From Alphaproteobacteria bacterium (GTDB taxonomy: Bacteria > Pseudomonadota > Alphaproteobacteria > Rhizobiales > Devosiaceae), in the NCBI GenBank assembly GCA_018820005.1, contig JAHJOS010000085.1:1-5020 (forward strand): a stretch of 5,020 bases of DNA. The letters are read 5' to 3'. Under the pieces are notes generated by a model, which was not told the origin of the DNA, did no database searches, and saw only the letters and a list, made by a program, of their open reading frames with translations. A program made the position numbers and the translations under genes. Shown one piece after another: positions 1 through 5,020 of this stretch. How positions within the stretch are numbered: position 1 is the stretch's first letter; every line of letters begins with the position of its first letter.

Positions 1-720
1 GGCATAATTGGCCCAGACCCCCGCATAGCAATCGGCCTGCAGTTCGACCCGAACCGAATAGGCATTGGCCTGTTCCTGGCTCATCGACGCACGGCGGCGG
101 TTGAACTCGGGCAGCACACCGGTGATGTTCTGGATATGGTGCCCCACTTCATGGGCCAGCACATAGGCCTGGGCGAAATCGCCAGGCGCGCCGAACTGGC
201 TGCGCAACTGTTCATAAAAGCTGAGGTCGATATAGACCTTCGCGTCTTCCGGGCAATAGAACGGTCCCGTAGACGCATCGGCGGCGCCGCAGCCGCTGTT
301 GGTCTGGCCAGAGAACAGCACCACCTTGGGCGGGGTATAGGCCTGGTTCTGTTGGGCGAAAACCTGAGTCCACAAATCCTCGGTTTCCTTGACCACTACG
401 CCCACGAAGTCGCGCAGGTCGGCCTGATCGCCGCTGGTCGGGGCGCTCGCTGACGAACTCATGGTCGAACTGCTGCTGCTCGAGCCGCCCCCCAGCATGT
501 CGATCGGGTTCTGCCCGGTAACCAGCCAGATGATGCCCAGCACCACCACAATACCGATCAGGCTGCCCATGCCGCCACGCGAGCCACGACCGCCGCCGCC
601 CGAAGGCATGCGGAAGCCACCGCCGCCCTGACCGAACGGAGTGCCGCCCAGCCCGCCCCTGCCCCCCTGCGACCGGCGATCCTCGATATTGGAACTTTGT
701 TCGCGACCACGCCATTTCAT
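1..720 (-). CDS. ypfJ: Putative neutral zinc metallopeptidase, YpfJ family (C-terminus cut off by window edge)
   Basis: The minus-strand frame opens at ATG 720-718 and runs 240 codons without a stop to the window edge, so the C-terminus is missing. The protein starts MKWRGREQSSN. A Gly/Arg-rich cytoplasmic segment (about residues 17-50) is followed by one hydrophobic helix (about 51-68, GSLIGIVVVLGIIWLV) and a Ser-rich linker (about 77-95). The catalytic domain carries the zinc motif HEVGH at residues 190-194 and a later RVELQADCYAGVW segment, whose Glu is the probable third ligand. This order is typical of the YpfJ/Pfam Zn_peptidase family. The E. coli member has about 287 residues, so roughly 50 are missing here. 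Positive charges before the helix suggest the catalytic domain lies outside the cytoplasm. A GGAG at 734-731 lies 10 nt upstream of the start. The family's substrate is not established; the family call is secure, the physiological role unknown. Confidence 0.93.
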   Translation of the reverse strand, partial: MKWRGREQSSNIEDRRSQGGRGGLGGTPFGQGGGGFRMPSGGGGRGSRGGMGSLIGIVVVLGIIWLVTGQNPIDMLGGGSSSSSSTMSSSASAPTSGDQADLRDFVGVVVKETEDLWTQVFAQQNQAYTPPKVVLFSGQTNSGCGAADASTGPFYCPEDAKVYIDLSFYEQLRSQFGAPGDFAQAYVLAHEVGHHIQNITGVLPEFNRRRASMSQEQANAYSVRVELQADCYAGVWANYA

Positions 721-837
721 TGAATCGGTACTCCGCTTTGGTCCATTCCTACCAACAAGCCCGGGCAATGGAAATTGCTACCTGCAGCAGCGCCGCGCGC
801 TGGGGCTGAGCGGCGTCTCCGGTCGCACTGTCATAAT

Positions 838-866
838 TTGACCAGCCGATCAAATATGCCTAGCCT
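838..866 (+). promoter_or_regulatory. Candidate sigma-70-type promoter for cpdB
   Basis: TTGACC at 838-843 (5 of 6 to the -35 consensus) is followed after 17 bp by TAGCCT at 861-866 (3 of 6 to the -10 consensus). Transcription from it would start near 873 and give cpdB a leader of about 150 nt containing the inverted repeats at 890-959. The -10 is weak, so this is only a candidate. The CTGTCAT just upstream (828-834) also matches a PhoB half-site. Confidence 0.3.
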
Positions 867-876
867 CTGCCGCCAG

Positions 877-894
877 CCGTCATCGCTCTGTCAC
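877..894 (+). promoter_or_regulatory. Candidate Pho box (PhoB operator) upstream of cpdB
   Basis: CCGTCAT-CGCT-CTGTCAC consists of two 7-bp direct repeats separated by 4 bp, the spacing of a PhoB site. Against the consensus half-site CTGTCAY, the first copy matches 6 of 7 and the second 7 of 7, and it points towards cpdB. The 4-bp spacer is not AT-rich as it usually is, and no clear -10 box lies about 10 bp downstream, which lowers confidence. A separate exact half-site CTGTCAT lies at 828-834. Phosphate-starvation control would suit an enzyme that releases phosphate from nucleotides; that is inference. Confidence 0.42.
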
Positions 895-959
895 CTCGTG
901 ACGGCAAGAGCATGTTCGCTCCGCCTGCGGAGTGTCACGAGCCGAAGCGCACTTCGGCT
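890..959 (+). repeat. Cluster of overlapping and nested inverted repeats in the cpdB leader
   Basis: Four inverted repeats lie within 70 bp: GTCAC-CTC-GTGAC (890-902); CTCGTGAC at 895-902 with its exact complement GTCACGAG at 934-941; CTCCGCCTGCGGAG (919-932), nested inside the previous pair; and AGCCGAAG-CGCA-CTTCGGCT (940-959), an 8-bp perfect stem. The first two share 898-902 and so exclude each other. The second and fourth share two bases. None is followed by a T-run, so they are not ordinary terminators. They could be a structured leader, a protein-binding site or a REP-like genomic repeat. Confidence 0.6.
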
Positions 960-1022
960 GTCCGGGAGCCCCTCGCCCCCCGACGTCTGGTTCATGCATT
1001 GAACGCTTCCCGGAGATGATCG

Positions 1023-2999
1023 ATGAATTTCCTGCCCAAGATTTCCCGCCGCAGCTTCCTGGTCGGCTCGGCCAGTGTTGGCGCCATGGCCGCCATGCAC
1101 CCGTTTGCCGCCATGGCCCAGGCCAATCAGGCGCATCTGCGCATCCTCGAGACCACCGATCTGCACGTGGCCGTGTTTGCTTATGATTATTATGCCGACG
1201 CCCCCAACGACACCATGGGCCTGGCCCGCACGGCTTCGATCATTGATTCGATCCGCGCCGAGGCCGGCAATTCCATGCTGATCGACAATGGCGACATCAT
1301 CCAGGGCAATCCCATGGGTGACTACATGGCCTATGAAAAGGGCCTCGACGGCAATGTGCATCCCGTCATCGCTGCCATGAACACCCTGGGCTATGAAGCG
1401 GCCACCCTGGGCAACCACGAGTTCAACTACGGCCTGGAATACCTCGACAAGGCACTCGAAGGCGCCACCTTCCCCTTCGTCTCGTCCAATCTGGTCAAGG
1501 GTGAACTGGCCGCTGATCCGCTCAGCGACACCACCTATATCAAGCCCTATATCATCGTCGAAAAGGAACTGGTCGACGGTCAGGGCGTGGCCAAGACCAT
1601 CAAGATCGGCCTGATCGGCTTCCTGCCGCCCCAGATCATGACCTGGGATGCCACCAACCTCGAAGGCAAGGTCAATACCCGCGATATCGTCGAGACCGCC
1701 ACTGCCTATGTGCCCAAGATGAAGGCTGAGGGCGCCGAACTCATCATCGCCCTGTCGCACTCGGGCATTGCCGCCGACCAGACCACCGGCGCCGAAAACG
1801 CCTCGCTGCAGCTGGCCGCTGTCGATGGCATCGACGTCGTGCTCACCGGCCACCAGCACCTGGTGTTCCCGGGCCCCGACTATGAGGGTGTCGAAGGCGC
1901 CGACATCACCGCCGGCACACTCAATGGCAAGCCCGCCGTCATGGCTGGCTTCTGGGGCAGCCACATGGGCCTGATCGACCTGCTGCTCGAGCAGGACGAA
2001 GCCGGCAAATGGTCCATCGTCTCGCACACCTCCGAAGCCCGCCCGATCTTCGAGCGCGTCGAGCGCAAGGTGAACCCGCTGGTGGAAGATGAGGCCGGCG
2101 TGGTTGCCGCCGCTGAAGCCGAGCACAAGGAAACGCTCGACTATATCCGTCGCCCCGTTGGCGAGACGGCCGCCCCGCTCTATTCCTACTTCGCCCTGGT
2201 GGCCGATGATCCGTCCGTGCAGATCGTCAGCCAGGCCCAGACCTGGTACATCGCCCAGATGATGAAGGGCACCGAATTCGAGGCCCTGCCGATCCTGTCC
2301 GCCGCTGCCCCCTTCAAGGCCGGTGGTCGTGGTGGTCCGGACTATTACACCGACGTCCCCGTCGGCCCGGTCGCCATCAAGAACGTCGCCGACCTCTACC
2401 TCTATCCCAACACCATCCAGGCCGTGGTCATCACCGGCGCCGACGTCAAGAACTGGCTGGAACGCTCGGCTGGTATTTTCAACCAGATCGAAAAGGGTGC
2501 GGCCGACGCCGAGCTGATCAACCCCGACTTCCCGTCGTATAACTATGACGTCATCGACGGGGTGACCTACAAGATCGATCTCACCCAGCCCTCGCGCTAC
2601 TCGCCCGATGGCAAGGAAGAGACCAATCCCGATGCCAACCGCATCGTCGAGCTGATGTATGACGGCAAGCCCGTCGACCCCGCTGCCAAGTTCGTTGTTG
2701 CCACTAACAACTACCGCGCCGGTGGCGGCGGCAATTTCCCTGGCATCAACTCCAGCGTCATCGTCTTCAAGGGTCCCGACACCAATCGCGACCTGATCGT
2801 GCGCTACATTGTCGAGCAGGGCACCATCAATCCCAAGGCCGACAGCAACTGGTCGCTGGCTCCAATTGGCGACACCACCGTGCTGTTCGCCACCGGCCCC
2901 AAGGCCGCCGAGCACGTGGCCGATGTCACTGCAATCAAGATCGAAGCCACCGGCGACACCAATGCGGACGGCTTCGGCCTCTACCGCATCACGCTCTAG
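1023..2999 (+). CDS. cpdB: 2',3'-cyclic-nucleotide 2'-phosphodiesterase / 3'-nucleotidase precursor, Tat-exported
   Basis: This 658-residue protein opens 2',3'-cyclic nucleotides to 3'-nucleotides and then removes the phosphate, giving nucleoside and phosphate. The N-terminus has a twin-arginine signal (SRRSFLVG, residues 8-15) with a likely AQA cleavage site near residue 34. The metallophosphoesterase domain shows every expected ligand motif: DLH (D46, H48), GD (D91), GNHEFN (N131, H132), SHSG (H246) and GHQH (H277, H279). Asn135 replaces the Asp of UshA-type 5'-nucleotidases, which I recall as normal for CpdB. The C-terminal nucleotide-binding domain carries FKAGGRGG (431-438), the ADLYLYPNT segment (456-464), YNYDVIDGVTYKID (506-519) and NNYRAGGGGNFPG (562-574). 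Length agrees with E. coli CpdB (about 647). The start is supported by GGAG at 1012-1015, 7 nt upstream. A terminator follows the gene, and the next gene encodes an RNase that supplies its substrate. Confidence 0.96.
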   Translation: MNFLPKISRRSFLVGSASVGAMAAMHPFAAMAQANQAHLRILETTDLHVAVFAYDYYADAPNDTMGLARTASIIDSIRAEAGNSMLIDNGDIIQGNPMGDYMAYEKGLDGNVHPVIAAMNTLGYEAATLGNHEFNYGLEYLDKALEGATFPFVSSNLVKGELAADPLSDTTYIKPYIIVEKELVDGQGVAKTIKIGLIGFLPPQIMTWDATNLEGKVNTRDIVETATAYVPKMKAEGAELIIALSHSGIAADQTTGAENASLQLAAVDGIDVVLTGHQHLVFPGPDYEGVEGADITAGTLNGKPAVMAGFWGSHMGLIDLLLEQDEAGKWSIVSHTSEARPIFERVERKVNPLVEDEAGVVAAAEAEHKETLDYIRRPVGETAAPLYSYFALVADDPSVQIVSQAQTWYIAQMMKGTEFEALPILSAAAPFKAGGRGGPDYYTDVPVGPVAIKNVADLYLYPNTIQAVVITGADVKNWLERSAGIFNQIEKGAADAELINPDFPSYNYDVIDGVTYKIDLTQPSRYSPDGKEETNPDANRIVELMYDGKPVDPAAKFVVATNNYRAGGGGNFPGINSSVIVFKGPDTNRDLIVRYIVEQGTINPKADSNWSLAPIGDTTVLFATGPKAAEHVADVTAIKIEATGDTNADGFGLYRITL

Positions 3000-3023
3000 C
3001 CGCGACAAACACTGGCATTGCGA

Positions 3024-3054
3024 CGAGGGGGCCATTATGGCTCCCTCGTTGTTT
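3024..3054 (+). terminator. Intrinsic terminator after cpdB
   Basis: A 10-bp stem pairs 3024-3033 (CGAGGGGGCC) with 3039-3048 (GGCTCCCTCG), with one G-U pair and a 5-nt loop ATTAT. It is followed directly by TTGTTT. It begins 24 bp after the cpdB stop and ends 17 bp before the RNase start, so it separates or attenuates transcription between the two genes. Its 5' arm is duplicated downstream over the RNase ribosome-binding site. Confidence 0.82.
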
Positions 3055-3067
3055 CTGAGGGGGCCAT
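3025..3067 (+). repeat. 11-bp direct repeat spanning terminator arm and RNase ribosome-binding site
   Basis: GAGGGGGCCAT occurs at 3025-3035 (terminator 5' arm and start of its loop) and identically at 3057-3067 (covering the RNase Shine-Dalgarno), 32 bp apart. The segment 3037-3047 (ATGGCTCCCTC) is complementary to both copies except for one G-U pair. It can therefore form the terminator with the first copy or an 11-bp hairpin with a 9-nt loop with the second. Confidence 0.75.
3057..3062 (+). promoter_or_regulatory. Ribosome-binding site of the RNase T2 gene
   Basis: GAGGGG lies 9 nt before ATG 3072 and decides that start over an upstream in-frame TTG at 3018, which precedes the terminator hairpin. 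Translation from 3072 gives a clean signal peptide at the very N-terminus. An ATG at 3081 is a possible alternative but lies further from this site. Confidence 0.65.
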
Positions 3068-3071
3068 CGCT

Positions 3072-4058
3072 ATGCGCCGCATGTTACTCGCCATCATCCT
3101 GGCCCTGACAGCGCTGCCGGCACGCGCCGAAGTGCCGCTCACCGGCTATTTCACCGCCAGCAAGGCCTGCCCGGCCCTGCAGTCGATACGCCGGCAAACC
3201 AACCCTGGCGACGTCATGACCCGCCCCGGCGCGACCTATGACCTGCTGGCCGGAAATAGCGACCGCCCCACCCACTATTGGATCGTCATCCCGGGCGCCG
3301 AGCCGGACCGCCGCTGGGTCGCGGTCGATTGCGGCGAACGATCCACCGATGCCGAGGGCCGCCGCGCCGATCCTACGCCCGCCGCGCCGCCCTCCACCTT
3401 CCGCGGCACGCAGTATATTTTGGCGATCAACTGGCAGCCCGCTTTCTGCGAGACCAGTCCGAACAAGCCCGAGTGCCGCGCCCAGCGGCCGAGCAGCTTC
3501 GAAGCGACGAATATTACTCTGCACGGCTTATGGCCGCAGCCGCGCGACAATGACTATTGCAATGTATCCCCGGCTGAACAGCGCGACAGCGAGCAGGGCT
3601 ATTGGCGCGACCTGCCGCAATTGCCGCTCAGCCGGTCCCTGCGCACTGAGCTTGATCAGGCCATGCCTGGGACGCTATCGGCACTTGAGCGGCATGAGTG
3701 GACCAAGCATGGCACCTGCTACGGAACCAGTGCGGAGCGCTATTTCACCGATGCGCTCGACCTGCTGCTGGCCGTCAATACCTCGGCGGTAGCCGAACTG
3801 TTTGCCGGCAATATCGGGCGCAAGATCACCCTGGCTCAGGTGCGGGCGGCGTTTGACGAGAGCTTTGGCAAAGGCGCCGGTGACCGGGTGAGCATGGCCT
3901 GCCAGGAAGATGGCAATCGCCAGATCATCACCGAACTGACGATTGGACTGACCGGTACAGTGACCGGACCCGATGCCCTTTCGGCCATGCTGGCGGCGGC
4001 ATCGCCTGTCGATGGCGGCTGCAGATCAGGCATGGTGGACGCGGTCGGACTGCGTTAG
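3072..4058 (+). CDS. Secreted ribonuclease T2 family protein with an extra N-terminal domain
   Basis: This 328-residue endoribonuclease precursor is expected to cut RNA non-specifically through 2',3'-cyclic phosphate ends outside the cytoplasm. Residues 1-19 (MRRMLLAIILALTALPARA) form a Sec signal peptide. The RNase T2 domain starts near residue 115 (YILAINWQPAFCE) and contains both catalytic signatures: CAS-1 LHGLWPQ (His151) and CAS-2 HEWTKHGTC (208-216, with Glu209, Lys212, His213). Cysteines at 126, 135, 163, 216, 277 and 317 suit the family's disulfides. Between the signal and the catalytic domain lies a separate block of about 70 residues (24-90) with two cysteines (33, 88), then a Pro/Ala-rich linker (about 91-110). 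E. coli RNase I is shorter (about 268 residues) and, as I recall it, lacks this block. The gene lies 72 bp behind cpdB, past a terminator, and its stop overlaps the convergent ohrR stop. Family assignment is firm; the role of the N-terminal domain is unknown. Confidence 0.93.
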   Translation: MRRMLLAIILALTALPARAEVPLTGYFTASKACPALQSIRRQTNPGDVMTRPGATYDLLAGNSDRPTHYWIVIPGAEPDRRWVAVDCGERSTDAEGRRADPTPAAPPSTFRGTQYILAINWQPAFCETSPNKPECRAQRPSSFEATNITLHGLWPQPRDNDYCNVSPAEQRDSEQGYWRDLPQLPLSRSLRTELDQAMPGTLSALERHEWTKHGTCYGTSAERYFTDALDLLLAVNTSAVAELFAGNIGRKITLAQVRAAFDESFGKGAGDRVSMACQEDGNRQIITELTIGLTGTVTGPDALSAMLAAASPVDGGCRSGMVDAVGLR

Positions 4059-4507
4059 GCGCCGGGACCGCCATCAAGCTGCACTCGGAGCCGGTGCAAT
4101 CCCTCGCGCAGCGTATCGACCGCTTCGCGCTCGCCGGCCAATGCAGTGCCCACTGCCAGCGGAACTGCCAATGCCTGTTCGCGCAGGGCACGCCCCGCAT
4201 CGGTCAAAACGATATGGACCTGGCGTTCATCGTCCTGACCACGACGGCGCTCAAGCAGCCCCCGCGATTCAAGGCGTTTGACCAAGGGCGTAATCGTGCC
4301 GGAATCAAGGAATAGCCTGTCTCCCAGCGCCTTGACCGTCAGCCCATCGGTTTCCCACAGCACCAGGAAGACCAGGTATTGTGGATAGGTCAGGCCCAAA
4401 GCCTCGAGGCGTGGCTTGTAAAAGCGCGTGAAGGCATGACCCGCCGCATAGACGGCGAAGCACAACATGGAATCCAGTTTGAGGGGATCGCCCTGTGCCG
4501 ACATCAT
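4055..4507 (-). CDS. ohrR: Organic-peroxide-sensing MarR-family repressor, OhrR type
   Basis: This 150-residue winged-helix repressor is expected to shut off the divergent ohr gene until its N-terminal cysteine is oxidised by organic hydroperoxides. The OhrR hallmark LDSMLCFAVYAAG places the sensing Cys at residue 16. Tyr20, Tyr30 and Tyr41 match the tyrosines that surround it in Bacillus OhrR. The recognition region LDSGTITPLVKRLESRGL (67-84) and the wing motif DDER (92-95) are intact. No other cysteine is present, so the second, C-terminal Cys of the usual proteobacterial two-Cys OhrR is absent. I chose ATG 4507 because AAAGG at 4517-4513 lies 5 nt upstream. ATG 4504 (8 nt) is equally plausible, and the in-frame GTG 4513 overlaps that site and is less likely. 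The gene is divergent from ohr across a palindromic operator and convergent with the RNase gene. Confidence 0.93.
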   Translation of the reverse strand: MMSAQGDPLKLDSMLCFAVYAAGHAFTRFYKPRLEALGLTYPQYLVFLVLWETDGLTVKALGDRLFLDSGTITPLVKRLESRGLLERRRGQDDERQVHIVLTDAGRALREQALAVPLAVGTALAGEREAVDTLREGLHRLRVQLDGGPGA

Positions 4508-4512
4508 TTTCA

Positions 4513-4517
4513 CCTTT
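4513..4517 (-). promoter_or_regulatory. Ribosome-binding site deciding the ohrR start
   Basis: On the minus strand AAAGG lies 5 nt before ATG 4507 and 8 nt before ATG 4504. It abuts and partly overlaps the in-frame GTG at 4513, which argues against the longer reading. Confidence 0.5.
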
Positions 4518-4563
4518 CACTGCTTCCCCAGCCATGCCGCACTCTATCGCATATTTTTCAGTT

Positions 4564-4584
4564 GCGCACAATTGAATTGTACGC
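4564..4584. promoter_or_regulatory. OhrR operator palindrome between ohrR and ohr
   Basis: The core ACAATT-G-AATTGT (4568-4580) is a perfect inverted repeat. It extends to GCG and CGC on either side with a single C/A mismatch, giving a 21-bp dyad. From memory the OhrR box is TACAATT-N-AATTGTA, and this site matches all but one outer base. It sits midway between the divergent starts, about 57 bp from ohrR and 44 bp from ohr. Bound OhrR could block both promoters. A possible ohr -35 (TTGCGC, 4562-4567) with AATCAT (4586-4591) 18 bp on would straddle the operator; that promoter is weakly supported. Confidence 0.82.
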
Positions 4585-4627
4585 TAATCATATTTTCACC
4601 GAAACGACAAATCCAAGGAGTCATCTC

Positions 4628-5020
4628 ATGATCAAATCGGCAGTTTACACCGCCCACGCCCACACCACCGGCGGCCGTACAGGCACCAGCAAGACCGACG
4701 ATGACCGCCTCGCCGTGACGCTCGACACGCCCAAGGCTATGGGCGGCAACGACGGCCCGGGCACCAATCCCGAGCAGCTGTTTGCCGTTGGCTATTCGGC
4801 CTGCTTCCTGGGCGCCATCAAGGCCGTGGCGCGCGGCGACAAGATCAAGGTTCCCGACGAAACCACCATCGACGCCAGCGTGTCATTTGGCGAGAACGCC
4901 AATGAAGGCGGCATCGGCTTCAACATTGCTGTTGAACTCAAGGTGACCCTGCCCGGCTTTGAGCACGACGCTGCTGTTGCTTTGGTTGAAAAGGCCCACA
5001 AGGTCTGCCCCTATTCCAAC
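4628..5020 (+). CDS. ohr: Organic hydroperoxide resistance protein Ohr, OsmC family (C-terminus cut off by window edge)
   Basis: Ohr is a thiol-dependent peroxidase that reduces organic and fatty-acid hydroperoxides in the cytoplasm, usually recycled by lipoylated proteins. The frame opens at ATG 4628 with AAGGAG at 4615-4620, 7 nt upstream, and runs 131 codons to the window edge. Family members have about 140 residues, so only about ten are missing. The reactive Cys59 lies in GYSACFLGA and the resolving Cys126 in KVCPYSN. Arg17 (GGRTG) and Glu49 (NPEQL), which hold the reactive thiolate, are both present, as is the AMGGNDGPGTNPEQLF segment typical of Ohr rather than OsmC. The divergent OhrR regulator and the operator between them support induction by organic peroxides. 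Nothing looks damaged; the gene is cut only by the window. Confidence 0.97.
   Translation, partial: MIKSAVYTAHAHTTGGRTGTSKTDDDRLAVTLDTPKAMGGNDGPGTNPEQLFAVGYSACFLGAIKAVARGDKIKVPDETTIDASVSFGENANEGGIGFNIAVELKVTLPGFEHDAAVALVEKAHKVCPYSN

Larger units (their letters stand above)
721..1022. other. Divergent intergenic region between ypfJ and cpdB, no gene
   Basis: This 302-bp gap separates two divergent start codons. Short frames cross it but none has a recognisable product or ribosome-binding site. It holds the ypfJ ribosome-binding site (734-731 on the minus strand), a candidate sigma-70 promoter towards cpdB (838-866), a candidate Pho box (877-894), a cluster of overlapping inverted repeats (890-959) and the cpdB ribosome-binding site GGAG (1012-1015). 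A small inverted repeat GCAAT-GGAA-ATTGC (765-778) sits in the probable ypfJ leader. I could not pick a convincing ypfJ promoter. Confidence 0.8.

Noticed and set aside
136..453. A 105-codon plus-strand frame opposite ypfJ
   Set aside because: It is the antisense shadow of the metallopeptidase, with no ribosome-binding site or recognisable product.
212..715. A 167-codon minus-strand frame overlapping ypfJ
   Set aside because: It is out of frame with the ypfJ reading, which carries the HEVGH zinc motif and membrane helix; this frame shows no domain.
765..778. The small inverted repeat GCAAT-GGAA-ATTGC upstream of ypfJ
   Set aside because: A 5-bp stem is within chance expectation and has no supporting context, so it is mentioned only in the intergenic entry.
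828..845. A complete second Pho box starting at the CTGTCAT at 828
   Set aside because: The first half-site and AT-rich spacer fit, but the second half (839-845) matches at only two positions; it is kept only as a half-site.
891..3035. A 714-codon open frame on the minus strand opposite cpdB
   Set aside because: It lies entirely antisense to a clear cpdB. Its Gly/Asp/Val/His-rich composition is what the codon bias of a GC-rich gene produces on the opposite strand, and it has no recognisable domain.
3018..3071. A longer RNase T2 reading beginning at TTG 3018
   Set aside because: It would run through the terminator hairpin and put 18 residues in front of a clean signal peptide. ATG 3072 has its own Shine-Dalgarno.
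3084..3524. A 146-codon minus-strand frame opposite the RNase gene
   Set aside because: It is antisense to the RNase T2 coding sequence, with no domain and no promoter or ribosome-binding site that I can see.
4080..4098. An imperfect hairpin (TGCAC with GTGCA) inside the 3' end of ohrR, considered as a terminator for the RNase gene
   Set aside because: The stem is only 5-6 bp before a mismatch, and no T-run follows on the plus strand.

Overview
This is a GC-rich, densely coded chromosomal stretch. It most resembles a Hyphomicrobiales-type alphaproteobacterium; a Devosia-like organism is my guess from codon use and protein style, not something proved here. It carries five protein genes: a truncated ypfJ-type zinc metallopeptidase, a cpdB-type periplasmic nucleotidase, a secreted RNase T2, an OhrR-type regulator and a truncated ohr. 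I see no RNA gene, insertion sequence, CRISPR array or phage gene.

Layout. Positions 1-720 (minus) hold the N-terminal 240 codons of the membrane-anchored metallopeptidase, whose end lies off the left edge. Positions 721-1022 are a divergent intergenic region with no gene. It holds a candidate promoter, a candidate Pho box and a cluster of overlapping inverted repeats. Positions 1023-2999 (plus) encode CpdB with a Tat signal. A strong intrinsic terminator follows at 3024-3054, then the RNase T2 gene at 3072-4058 (plus). That gene meets the minus-strand ohrR tail to tail, with overlapping stop codons at 4055-4058. ohrR (4055-4507, minus) and ohr (4628 to the right edge, plus) diverge from a 120-bp region containing a near-perfect OhrR operator palindrome.

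How the genes work together. RNase T2 enzymes cut RNA through 2',3'-cyclic nucleotide intermediates. CpdB opens those cyclic nucleotides and dephosphorylates the resulting 3'-nucleotides. Both proteins carry export signals, so the pair reads as an extracytoplasmic RNA-to-nucleoside-plus-phosphate salvage module, and the candidate Pho box fits that role. ohrR/ohr is an ordinary organic-peroxide defence pair, except that this OhrR has only the sensing cysteine and no second one.

The most interesting non-coding signal lies between cpdB and the RNase gene. The 5' arm of the terminator is repeated exactly (11 bp) over the RNase ribosome-binding site. The terminator's 3' arm could therefore pair either upstream, forming the terminator, or downstream, hiding the ribosome-binding site.
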